From NCBI GenBank assembly GCA_963736695.1, contig CAVTPU010000004.1:1612001-1676000 (forward strand): a stretch of 64,000 bases of DNA. The letters run 5' to 3'. The stretch is from CAVTPU01 sp963736695 (lineage in GTDB: Bacteria > Actinomycetota > Actinomycetes > Mycobacteriales > Micromonosporaceae). Shown piece after piece: positions 42,879 through 50,811 of this stretch; within the stretch, counting starts at the first letter, position 1; the number at the start of each line of letters is the position of its first letter. A model generated the notes under the pieces. It worked only from the letters and a program-made list of their open reading frames with translations. It searched no databases and had not been told where the DNA came from. The position numbers were made by a program, and so were the translations under genes.

Positions 42879-44269
42879 CGGCCGCGCTCACCCCCCACCC
42901 GCAGGCCCGCATCGTCGATGCGGAGACCTCCCAGACGCTGCACGGCACCGCCCTCACCCACGCGATCGAGGCGGCCCGCGACGTGAGCGTGGCCGCCCCT
43001 CCCGGCGTGCAGTTCGCGATGATGCCCACCACCCCGGCGGCGATCGTCTCCTATCTGGGGGCGCTGAGCGCCGGCCGGCCGGTGCTGTTGCTCGATCCGC
43101 AGATCCCCCGCGACCATCGCGATCAGCTCATCGCGCGGTTCGGACCCGCGCTGGTGACCGGCGCCGAGGGCGAGACCCCGCCGGGCTATGCCCGCACCCG
43201 CCACCGTCGGACCGGGCCGGTGTGGCGGCGGCGCGACAGTGCCGCGGTCCTCGCCCCCGACCCCCGGCTCGCCTTGCTGCTCACCACATCCGGATCCACC
43301 GGCAACCCCCGACTCGTACGCCTCTCCGGTGAGGCTGTCACGCACAACGCCGAGGCGATCGTCTCCGCCTTGGAGATCTCCGCCGACGACGTCGCGATCA
43401 CCACCCTGCCGTTGCATTACACCTTCGGTCTCTCGGTGCTGCACAGCCACCTGCTCGCCGGCTCCACACTGGTGCTTCACCGCGGCTCACTCACCGAGCG
43501 GGACTTCTGGACGGCCGTCGACACCCACCGGGTCACCTCGCTGAGTGCGGTGCCCTATCAGTTCGAGATGTTGCGCCGAGTCGGATTCAACCCGGCCGCA
43601 CATCCGAGCGTCACCACCCTCGCCGCCGCCGGCGGGCGACTGCCTCCCCGCGTCGCGACGGAGTTCCACCACGCCATGGCGGCCGAGGGCGGGCGCCTGT
43701 TCGTCATGTATGGCGCGACCGAGGCGACCGCCCGCATGACCGTGCTTCCCCCACACCGCCTGCTCGACAAGCCGCACTCGGTGGGGCTGCCGGTGCCCGG
43801 CGGAGATGTCCACATCGGAGAAGACGGCGAGGTTGTCTACACCGGACCCAACGTCATGATGGGGTACGCCGAATCCGCCGTCGACCTGAGCCGCGGCGAC
43901 GAGCTCGGCGGCGTGCTCGCCACCGGTGACCTCGGCGACATCGACGCCGAGGGCTATCTGTCGATCACCGGGCGCCGCAAGCGCATGGCGAAGGTGTTCG
44001 GGGTGCGAATCAACCTCGACGACGTCGAGCGCCTGCTCGCCGAGGCCGAACCCGTCGTCGGTCCGGTCGCCGCCCTGCCCGGTGACGACCGGCTCGTGCT
44101 GCTGGTCGAAGCCGGCGACGACGCCCGCTGTTCGGCGGTGCGAGCCACCGTCTGCGACCGTCTCGGGCTGCACCCGTCCGGCGTGCTCACCCGCGGCGTC
44201 GACGCCTTGCCTCTGCTGTCCAGCGGCAAGGTCGACTATGCGGCGGCTGCGGCGGTGATCGCCTCGTGA
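42875..44269 (+). CDS. AMP-forming acyl/aryl ligase (ANL superfamily)
   Basis: The 464-residue ligase is short for the family. It keeps the ATP loop 'LLLTTSGSTGNPRLV', 'MYGATEATARM', 'ATGDLGDIDAEGYLSITGR' (in parts) with its hinge, and the catalytic Lys452 in 'LSSGKVDYAA'. It should activate a carboxylic acid as an adenylate and load it onto the operon's ACP or a CoA. The substrate cannot be read. GTG 42875 overlaps the SDR stop (GTGA) and its own stop overlaps the LuxE gene, so the genes are coupled. Confidence 0.88.
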   Translation: MTAALTPHPQARIVDAETSQTLHGTALTHAIEAARDVSVAAPPGVQFAMMPTTPAAIVSYLGALSAGRPVLLLDPQIPRDHRDQLIARFGPALVTGAEGETPPGYARTRHRRTGPVWRRRDSAAVLAPDPRLALLLTTSGSTGNPRLVRLSGEAVTHNAEAIVSALEISADDVAITTLPLHYTFGLSVLHSHLLAGSTLVLHRGSLTERDFWTAVDTHRVTSLSAVPYQFEMLRRVGFNPAAHPSVTTLAAAGGRLPPRVATEFHHAMAAEGGRLFVMYGATEATARMTVLPPHRLLDKPHSVGLPVPGGDVHIGEDGEVVYTGPNVMMGYAESAVDLSRGDELGGVLATGDLGDIDAEGYLSITGRRKRMAKVFGVRINLDDVERLLAEAEPVVGPVAALPGDDRLVLLVEAGDDARCSAVRATVCDRLGLHPSGVLTRGVDALPLLSSGKVDYAAAAAVIAS

Positions 44270-45309
44270 GCGTCTTCACGCTGCCGCAGGCCCGCAAGGA
44301 AGAACTGTTGGTGCCCCAGTTGCGTGAGCTGGTCTCGTCGCATCGCGAGCGGTGTCCTCCGTACGCGCGAATCTTGGAAGCCACCCGGCAACGGCCCGAT
44401 GACATCAACGCCATCGCCGACCTGCCGTGGTTGCCGGTGCGACTGTTCAAGCAGCAGACGCTGCGCAGCGTGCCCGCCGACGACGTCGTCAAGGTGCTCA
44501 CCTCCAGCGGCACCACCGGCGACGTGAGCCGGATCTATCTCGACCGGGACGCGGCCGCGGCGCAGAACCGCGCGCTCGCCCAGACGCTCGCGAGCGTGCT
44601 CGGGCCGGCCCGACTGCCGATGCTCATTGTGGACAGTCGCGGCGTGGTGGGCGACCGCCGCTCATACAGCGCCCGGGGTGCCGGCATGCTCGGCATGATC
44701 ACATTTGGTCGGGACCACACGTGGGCACTCGACGAAAACGGCGAGACCGACGTGCCGGCGATCGGGGAATTCCTTTCCCGACACGGTGACCAACCCTTCC
44801 TGATATTCGGATTCACCTATCTGGTATGGCTCTTTCTCTATCAGCGGGCAGCCGGATGGGACCTCTCCAATGGCGCACTCATCCACTCTGGAGGGTGGAA
44901 GAAGCTCGCGGACCAAGCGGTCGACAACAGCGAGTTCCGACGCCGGTTCGCCCGGGACACCGGGCTGACGAAGATGCACAACTTCTATGGCATGGTCGAA
45001 CAGATCGGCACGATCTATCTGGAGAGCGACTCCGGCGGTCACCTCTATTGCCCGGACTTCGCCGACGTGGTGATCCGCGACCCCATGAGCTTTGAACCAC
45101 TGCCCACCGGGAGCGAAGGGCTCATCGAAGTGGTGAGCACGCTGCCCACGTCATATCCGGGCAACGCCCTGCTCACCGAGGACCTCGGCGTGGTCGACGG
45201 CATCGACGATGGCGACTGGCCGGGAAAGCGGTTTCGGGTGCTCGGCCGACTTCCTCGGGCCGAGGCCCGCGGATGCAGCGACACATTCTCCGGAGAGCCC
45301 CGTGGTTGA
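44266..45309 (+). CDS. LuxE-like acyl-protein synthetase
   Basis: The 347-residue protein matches the LuxE (acyl-protein synthetase) family: 'LPWLPVRLFKQQTLRSV', 'KVLTSSGTTGDVSRIYLDR' (in parts), 'ARGAGMLGMITFGRDHTWALD' (in parts), 'IHSGGWKKLADQAV' and 'NFYGMVEQIGTIYLE'. Cys337, in 'EARGCSDTFS' close to the C-terminus, sits where LuxE carries its acyl thioester. In luminous bacteria LuxE activates a fatty acid and passes it to LuxC for reduction to an aldehyde. No LuxA, LuxB or LuxD is encoded here. The gene starts at GTG inside the ligase stop and overlaps luxC by eight bases. Confidence 0.9.
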   Translation: MSVFTLPQARKEELLVPQLRELVSSHRERCPPYARILEATRQRPDDINAIADLPWLPVRLFKQQTLRSVPADDVVKVLTSSGTTGDVSRIYLDRDAAAAQNRALAQTLASVLGPARLPMLIVDSRGVVGDRRSYSARGAGMLGMITFGRDHTWALDENGETDVPAIGEFLSRHGDQPFLIFGFTYLVWLFLYQRAAGWDLSNGALIHSGGWKKLADQAVDNSEFRRRFARDTGLTKMHNFYGMVEQIGTIYLESDSGGHLYCPDFADVVIRDPMSFEPLPTGSEGLIEVVSTLPTSYPGNALLTEDLGVVDGIDDGDWPGKRFRVLGRLPRAEARGCSDTFSGEPRG

Positions 45310-46540
45310 CCTGCTCTTTCCCGCCGGACCGCAGACACCCGCGGAGACGGTCGTCGCCGAGATCGATGCTGCCCGAGCCGTCGATGGACTGCGCGTCGGC
45401 GACCCCCGCATGGTCGACTTCCTCACCGGACTCGCCCGCCCATTGCTCGCGCCCGACGTCACCCGCCGTTATCCGGAGCTCGGCACCCTCGGGTTCTTTC
45501 TGCGGCCCACGCGACTGCGCGAGGTGCTCGACCGGGCCGGCGACGGACCAGCCGACACCGTCCGATCGGCTCGCGGCCTCATCTTTCACCTCCCACCAGC
45601 CAATGTGGACACTATTTTCGTCTATTCATGGGCACTCGCCGCGCTCGCCGGCAACGCGGGCATCGTGCGCGTGTCACCGCGCGCGGGCGGCGCCACCACA
45701 TTGCTGCTGCGCCTGCTCAACGAACAGCTCACGACGGCTGACCCGGTGATCGCCCGAACCCAGCGAATGGTCGGCTATGGTCATGACGACTCGGTCACCG
45801 GGACCTTCTCCGCCGCCTGCGATCTGCGCGTGATCTGGGGCGGCGACGAGACGGTGCGACGAATCCGCGCGATCCCATTGGCACCGGCCGCCCGCGACCT
45901 CACGTTCCCCGACCGTTCGTCGTTTGCTGTCGTCGCCATCGACGCGTGGCGCGCCGCCGACGAGTCCACACGCGACGATCTGGCCCGCCGCCTCGCCAAC
46001 GACGCCTACTGGTTCGATCAGGCGGCCTGCTCGTCGCCGCGCGCCCTGTTTCTCATCGGCGCCGCGACCCACGCCGCCGCCGTGCGCGACGACCTGCTCA
46101 CCCGAGTCGCCGCGGCCGCGCACGACCAAGAACGCGACCGCGATCCGGCGATGGCCGTGCAACGCCGGGTCTCCGCCTATGACCTGGTCGCGGCAGGCTC
46201 GGCGGAGGCGGTGTGGCCCTACGGATCGGCGGTCCTCGGCGTCGGCCTCACCTCGCCCGCGGACACTCCCCGACGATGGCTCGGCGCTGGCGTCTTCCCC
46301 GTCGCGACCGTGCCGACCCTGACAGATCTGGCCGCCATCCTCCAACGCCGAGACCAGACGCTCGCCGTCTTCGGCTTCACACCGGCGCAATTGCGCGACC
46401 TCGTAGGGTCGATCGGCTCCGGCGGTGTCGACCGCATCGTGCCGCTCGGGTCGGCGCTCGCCTTCACCCCGGTGTGGGATGGTTATGACCTCTTCGCCGA
46501 GTTCTGCCGACTCACCACCATCACCGTCGAATCGACGTGA
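45302..46540 (+). CDS. LuxC-like acyl reductase
   Basis: A 412-residue member of the LuxC acyl-CoA/acyl-protein reductase family. The catalytic Cys243 lies in 'WFDQAACSSPRALFLIG', the LuxC active-site signature. Upstream it has 'RSARGLIFHLPPANVDTIFVYSWALAALAGN' (in parts), which fits the NADPH-binding half of the aldehyde-dehydrogenase-like fold. It should reduce the acyl group carried by the LuxE-like partner to an aldehyde. It is the last gene of the acyl operon; what uses the product is not known. GTG 45302 has GGAGAG upstream. Confidence 0.9.
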   Translation: MVDLLFPAGPQTPAETVVAEIDAARAVDGLRVGDPRMVDFLTGLARPLLAPDVTRRYPELGTLGFFLRPTRLREVLDRAGDGPADTVRSARGLIFHLPPANVDTIFVYSWALAALAGNAGIVRVSPRAGGATTLLLRLLNEQLTTADPVIARTQRMVGYGHDDSVTGTFSAACDLRVIWGGDETVRRIRAIPLAPAARDLTFPDRSSFAVVAIDAWRAADESTRDDLARRLANDAYWFDQAACSSPRALFLIGAATHAAAVRDDLLTRVAAAAHDQERDRDPAMAVQRRVSAYDLVAAGSAEAVWPYGSAVLGVGLTSPADTPRRWLGAGVFPVATVPTLTDLAAILQRRDQTLAVFGFTPAQLRDLVGSIGSGGVDRIVPLGSALAFTPVWDGYDLFAEFCRLTTITVEST

Positions 46541-46567
46541 CCAGCGACCAGCCGAGATCTGGCGTTG

Positions 46568-46771
46568 TCAGGGATGGGTTTTGCGAGATTCTGAGGACTT
46601 TTCGGGCGCCTCTGCCGGCTTTCGCCACAGCGAGATTGCCATGCCAAAGAACACAACTGTGTAAACCACCGCCCCGGTCCTGATTCCCGGATCATGGTCA
46701 AATAGTTGGTCACAGCCAATCAAGAGTCCAAAAACTGCGAGCAGTCCCGCAACGATGCGACGTGCCAGCAT
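46568..46771 (-). CDS. Tiny two-helix membrane protein 1
   Basis: A 67-residue protein with two hydrophobic helices (about 3-22 and 36-54) and a charged C-terminal tail ('RKPAEAPEKSSESRKTH'). ATG 46771 has AGGGG six bases upstream. I do not recognise a family. It is one of three similar small genes on the minus strand between the acyl operon and pseI, in a stretch noticeably less GC-rich than its neighbours. Confidence 0.55.
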   Translation of the reverse strand: MLARRIVAGLLAVFGLLIGCDQLFDHDPGIRTGAVVYTVVFFGMAISLWRKPAEAPEKSSESRKTHP

Positions 46772-46833
46772 TTCGGACCCCTGCCAATCGGCGTTGAGCA
46801 TGTCGAGAACATGCCCTTGACGACGTGGTTACG

Positions 46834-47004
46834 TTACAGCCAGTCCTTTCTCTTCTCGACGTGGTCGAGGACGGTCATTACTCCCACGCCGCCGCATGCC
46901 ACCAACGCGCCTTGCCACCATGCATCGAGTGCGATGGCGATCGCCATCACCGCCATGACAGTCAGAACACGCAGCACGAGAAAGCGTCTCGCGCGGACAT
47001 CCAT
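46834..47004 (-). CDS. Tiny two-helix membrane protein 2
   Basis: The 56-residue protein starts 'MDVRARRFLVLRVL', runs through two hydrophobic helices and ends 'LDHVEKRKDWL'. ATG 47004 has GAGAGG eight bases upstream; an extension to 47055 lacks a ribosome site. No family is recognised. Size, layout and a charged tail resemble the neighbours on both sides. Confidence 0.5.
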   Translation of the reverse strand: MDVRARRFLVLRVLTVMAVMAIAIALDAWWQGALVACGGVGVMTVLDHVEKRKDWL

Positions 47005-47131
47005 TACCGATGCCTCTCGATCGAATGGCTGACCTGATCCGGAAATTTCCGGCATCTGGGAATTGCGCCTCTAGTTGGATGACCATCCAAAATGCTCGGT
47101 TTCTGAAACCATTCGCCTGCCACCGATGACG

Positions 47132-47341
47132 TCAATCGACTTCCCGCCTCACTGACTCGCGCTTCGCGAGCAGGCCGCGAATTCCATCGACTGCCATGCC
47201 TATACCTATGATTATCACGACGGTCAATGTCAGCTTGATCCACCAACTATCAATCGGAAGCTCCCCGACGATCAAGGCCGCTCCGGCACCGATCAGTCCG
47301 ATTTCCAGCCAAAACCGGGAAGTGTCCTTCTGAGAGTTCAA
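47132..47341 (-). CDS. Tiny two-helix membrane protein 3
   Basis: A 69-residue protein with helices around residues 11-27 and 34-52 and a basic tail 'GLLAKRESVRREVD'. The start is TTG 47341, with AAGGAG upstream. No family is recognised. The stretch from 47342 to 47572, up to the pseI stop, shows no further gene. Confidence 0.5.
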   Translation of the reverse strand: MNSQKDTSRFWLEIGLIGAGAALIVGELPIDSWWIKLTLTVVIIIGIGMAVDGIRGLLAKRESVRREVD

Positions 47342-47572
47342 GCCCAGTTATCTCCTTCCTGCCAGCGAACACTGCACATCCTGCTTGACGGCAATCCCGA
47401 CAACGATCATCAGTTGAGGTTCCCGAACTCGTCAAGCGTCCACATCTCGAAGAGGTGATGCCGCAGACCTGCAACGGGGCGCCACGCGGCAGGCACCGTC
47501 GCCGGATTCGCCGACCCGGACCGTCACGATCGTGCGGACACATCGGCGTACAAAGGTCGGGCTTTGGGGGTT

Positions 47573-48625
47573 TTAGATGAGGTCCCAGGTCAGTGGGGTG
47601 CCCCGGGACACGTCGCGGGCGAAGGCCCGCCCGATCACGGTCGAGATGGTCTCGGGCGCCAACCCGCCGGCCGGACGGATCGACCGGACATTGTCGACGG
47701 TCACCGGGTCGCCGGCGCGCACATCCGCCACGACATAGAGCGACCGACGAAATCGCAAGCCCTCGGCCTCGGCCGCGGTAGGCCCGATCATGCCCCGCCC
47801 CAACGCCTGCCACGCCTGCGTCGACTCGTGCACCAACATGGCGAGTTCGGCCGGCTCGAGCGAAAACTCGGCGTCGACGCCGCCGTCGGACCGGGCGAGG
47901 GTGAGGTGCTTCTCGATCAGGCCCGCGCCGAGCGCGACGGACGCGAGCGCCACACCGATGCCGGGAGTGTGGTCGGAGATGCCCACCACGGTGTCGAAGG
48001 CGTCAGCGAGCAGCGGCAGGCGGCGCAGGTTGCTGTCGCTGGGCGGAGCCGGATAGGCCGCGGTGCAGGCGAGCAGGGCGAGGTCGACACATCCGGCGGC
48101 GCGGGCTGCGCGCACCGCTGCGTCGATCTCGGCGGCGGTCGCCATGCCGGTCGACAGGATCACGGGTCGGCCGGTGCTCGCGACCAGCCGGATGAGTGGC
48201 AGGTCGACGATCTCCGACGAAGCAATCTTGTAGGCGGCGGTGCCCAACTCCTCGAGCAGCGCCACCGCGGTCGGGTCGAAGGGTGCGGAGAAGATCGTGA
48301 GGCCGTGTTCGCGGGCCCGGGCGAAGAGGTGGGAGTGCCACTCATAGGGCGTGTGCGCCCGGCGAAACAGGTCGAACAGTCGTTCCCCGCCCCACAGGTC
48401 ATGGCCCGCCGAGACCCGAAACTGCGGCCCGTCGGCGTCAATGGTGATCGTGTCGGGGCGATAGGTCTGCAGTTTCACCGCGCTTGCGCCGCTCGCGGCG
48501 GCGGCGTCGATGATCGCGAGGGCGCGGTCGAGGTCGCCGTTGTGGTTGCCCGACATCTCCGCCACGACGTAGGGCGGGTGTCCGGGGCCGACCGGGGTGC
48601 CGGCGATCGTCATCGGCTCAGCCAT
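47573..48625 (-). CDS. pseI: PseI pseudaminic acid synthase
   Basis: The 350-residue enzyme belongs to the NeuB family and condenses the free 2,4-diacetamido sugar with phosphoenolpyruvate to make pseudaminic acid. 'YVVAEMSGNHNGDLDRALAIIDAA' (in parts), 'SAVKLQTYRPDT', 'FSAPFDPTAV', 'YKIASSEIVDLPLI' and 'GISDHTPG' are family signatures. A C-terminal SAF (antifreeze-like) domain ('VRAGDPVTVDNVRSIRPAGG') completes it. 'FRVSAGHDLWGGERLFDLF' (in parts) favours PseI over NeuB or LegI. It overlaps pseH by eight bases. Confidence 0.93.
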   Translation of the reverse strand: MAEPMTIAGTPVGPGHPPYVVAEMSGNHNGDLDRALAIIDAAAASGASAVKLQTYRPDTITIDADGPQFRVSAGHDLWGGERLFDLFRRAHTPYEWHSHLFARAREHGLTIFSAPFDPTAVALLEELGTAAYKIASSEIVDLPLIRLVASTGRPVILSTGMATAAEIDAAVRAARAAGCVDLALLACTAAYPAPPSDSNLRRLPLLADAFDTVVGISDHTPGIGVALASVALGAGLIEKHLTLARSDGGVDAEFSLEPAELAMLVHESTQAWQALGRGMIGPTAAEAEGLRFRRSLYVVADVRAGDPVTVDNVRSIRPAGGLAPETISTVIGRAFARDVSRGTPLTWDLI

Positions 48626-49172
48626 CGGATTTCCCCCTTCTGGGATCGTCTGTGAGCTCCAGATAGACCACGTCGTGCACGCGTCCGGCGATGTCACGCT
48701 GATAGTGCCGAGTGGGCACGAAGCCGAAACGTTGATGCAGGGCGAGCACAGGCGTGTTGGCGGCGAGCACCTCACCGCCGAGCCGGCGAACCCCCACGGT
48801 GTCGAAGGCGTAGCGGATCGCCTCCCGTTCCAGCCCGACCCAGGCAGGCACGAGCTCGCCGCGTCGTTCCAGGCCATCGACATCGAGGAAGAAGCCCCAT
48901 CGGGCGCCGAGCGCCCCGACCTCGGGCGAGTCGGTGTCGGACGCTTCGGGGCCGGAAACCTCGCCGATGTCGAAGGTGACGATGCCCGCAGGCGCCGTCC
49001 GGTGGTGATAGACAAGCACTCGCCGGTTTGGGTCGGCCATCACAACGGTCCACCACCGGAGATGTTCAGCTGCGGTGATTTCGTGTTGACTCAGGCTCCA
49101 CTCGCGCACCTGAGGGTGGTTGCGCCAGCGACGGACCCGTTCCCGGTCGGCCTCGACCGCCTCCCGCAGCAC
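48618..49172 (-). CDS. pseH: PseH N-acetyltransferase
   Basis: A 184-residue GNAT enzyme. 'RVRRWRNHPQVREWSLSQHEITAAEHLRWW' (in parts) matches the PseH opening, and 'NTPVLALHQRFGFVPTRHY' is the C-terminal acetyl-CoA region. It should acetylate the 4-amino group of the PseC product. It starts at GTG 49172 and is coupled to pseI. Together with pseB, C, G, I and F it completes the pathway to CMP-pseudaminic acid. Acyl-group choice by this enzyme could be affected by the neighbouring acyl operon, but nothing in the sequence proves this. Confidence 0.88.
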   Translation of the reverse strand: MLREAVEADRERVRRWRNHPQVREWSLSQHEITAAEHLRWWTVVMADPNRRVLVYHHRTAPAGIVTFDIGEVSGPEASDTDSPEVGALGARWGFFLDVDGLERRGELVPAWVGLEREAIRYAFDTVGVRRLGGEVLAANTPVLALHQRFGFVPTRHYQRDIAGRVHDVVYLELTDDPRRGKSDG

Positions 49173-49302
49173 GTGGTCAGCCTATCGCCATCGGCCCGGC
49201 TGGCCGGGCTAAACGCCGTGGACACGCCGACTCGTTCACCGCTGCGGCTCGTTGGTCAGTCCGGAACCGCCACGATGGCGGCGGCACCGGAGAGGGGCTG
49301 TC

Positions 49303-50031
49303 ATGCTGGACTGGGCCAAGGGTCTGCTCAGTTTCGTTCCGTTGTATGTCGCGCTGCAGAAGGGGATCGGCGCGCACCGCCTGCGTGAGCGGTGCATCAC
49401 CGAGCTGGATTTGAATCCCGGAGAACGGGTGCTCGACGTGGGATGCGGTCCGGCCTATTATCTCGGCCAGCTTCCGCCCGTGCGTTATACGGGTTTCGAC
49501 ACCCACCCCCGCTATATCGACTATGCCCGCCGGCGGTGGGGCGACCAGGCGGAGTTCCACTGTGGCGTGTTCGACGCCAGCCAGGTTGACCGGGTCGCGC
49601 CGGTCGACGCTGTCCTGCTGCTCGGCCTGCTCCACCACCTCGACGACGACGCGTGCGCCGAACTGCTCAGGCTGACCGCTGGAGTGCTCACCCCGCGTGG
49701 TCGGGTGATCTGTGTGGACACGTGTTTCGAACCCGGCCAGGGTCGGGTGTCGCGGTGGATGTCCGCCAACGACCGCGGCGAGCATGTGCGCACCCCGGCG
49801 CGCTTCGCCGCGCTGGCCCAACCGTGGTTCGGTGACGTGACCGGTGAGCTCGTCACGGACGCGACCCGAGTGCCGGCCAGTTTCTGGCTCATGCGACTGC
49901 GAGCCCCGATCAGCGCCACACGTGGCGACTCATTCGGCCCCGGGGCCGCGTCGGCGGGACTGGCCGGTGTGGCAGCCTCGGCCGACGGTGATTCACCAGG
50001 CGGTCCAGCCCCCGTCGACGACCACGTTTGA
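49303..50031 (+). CDS. Class I SAM-dependent methyltransferase
   Basis: The 242-residue protein has SAM motif 'RVLDVGCGPAYYLGQL', acidic 'TGFDTHPRYIDYARRRWG', and 'AVLLLGLLHHLDDDACAELL'. A hydrophobic start ('LLSFVPLYVALQKGIGAHRLRE', in parts) is typical of methyltransferases beside lipid or surface-sugar genes. ATG 49303 has GAGAGGGG upstream. The last 13 codons overlap the tail of the convergent SDR gene; the Ala/Gly-rich C-terminus looks like a read-on extension. A role in modifying the surface glycan is suggested by location only. Confidence 0.85.
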   Translation: MLDWAKGLLSFVPLYVALQKGIGAHRLRERCITELDLNPGERVLDVGCGPAYYLGQLPPVRYTGFDTHPRYIDYARRRWGDQAEFHCGVFDASQVDRVAPVDAVLLLGLLHHLDDDACAELLRLTAGVLTPRGRVICVDTCFEPGQGRVSRWMSANDRGEHVRTPARFAALAQPWFGDVTGELVTDATRVPASFWLMRLRAPISATRGDSFGPGAASAGLAGVAASADGDSPGGPAPVDDHV

Positions 50032-50808
50032 GCCGGTGACGAAACTCGACCGGGGTGAGGCGAGGAAGAGCAGCGCGGTCGCGATCTCCTCCACCGACCC
50101 GACCCGGCCGAGTGGGGTGTGTCGGGCGATCGAGTCCCGTAGCGACGCGTTCGCCTCGCCGGCGTCGGCGGGGAAGGCACCCGGGGTCAACGCGTTGACC
50201 CGGATTCCGGCGCGGGCCAGCTCCACCGCGGCATAGCGGGTCAGTTGAAGCAGCCCAGCCTTCGCCGCGCCGTATGCCGGCGGGTTGCACCACGTCGCGT
50301 CCGGATAGATCTCGAGGCGCGGGCTCACCAACCCGTACATGGAGGCGACGGTGATCACCGAGGCCGAGTCGGGTGCGGCTGCGAGCAGGTCGCGGGTGGC
50401 ATTGACCAGTCGAATGAACGCCGACAGCGCGAGGTCGGTGGCCTCGGCCACGTCGGCGGGCCGGGCCGTGGCGAGGGTTCCCGCCCGGCCCACGTGCGCG
50501 TTGTGCACGAGCACGTCGAGCCGGCCCTCCGCGGCACGCACCGCGTCGGCGAGCCGGTGCACGTCGGCGTCGACGGTGACGTCGCACGACCACGCCCGAC
50601 AGGCGAGTCCGCCGCTGTCGAGGTCGGCCGCGAGGTCGTCCAGTCGGGACTGATCGCGTGCCACCGCCCACACCCTGGCACCGGCGGCCGCGAGGGTGCG
50701 AGTCATCACCGTGCCGAGCCTCCCGGTGGCTCCGGTGACCACCGCGACCCGGCCCGACAGGCCGAACAACGCTAGCGGGCTCAGCGGATCACGATCGTGC
50801 GTGCCCAT
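49993..50808 (-). CDS. Short-chain dehydrogenase of the surface-glycan region
   Basis: A 271-residue SDR: 'VAVVTGATGRLGTVMTRTLA', 'VHNAHVGRAG', and the catalytic Tyr-Lys in 'PAYGAAKAGLLQLTRYAAVE' (20 residues). The C-terminus 'FVTGSNVVVDGGWTAW' is family-typical. It resembles the oxidoreductases, such as PtmA, found in nonulosonic-acid and flagellin-glycan loci, but the substrate is unknown. It lies three bases before the aldo/keto reductase gene in the transcript order and is probably in the same operon. Confidence 0.87.
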   Translation of the reverse strand: MGTHDRDPLSPLALFGLSGRVAVVTGATGRLGTVMTRTLAAAGARVWAVARDQSRLDDLAADLDSGGLACRAWSCDVTVDADVHRLADAVRAAEGRLDVLVHNAHVGRAGTLATARPADVAEATDLALSAFIRLVNATRDLLAAAPDSASVITVASMYGLVSPRLEIYPDATWCNPPAYGAAKAGLLQLTRYAAVELARAGIRVNALTPGAFPADAGEANASLRDSIARHTPLGRVGSVEEIATALLFLASPRSSFVTGSNVVVDGGWTAW

Positions 50809-50811
50809 CGG

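Noticed and set aside
41900..46540. A bioluminescence (lux) operon
   Set aside because: LuxC- and LuxE-like genes are present, but there is no LuxA, LuxB or LuxD gene in the window, so light production is not supported.
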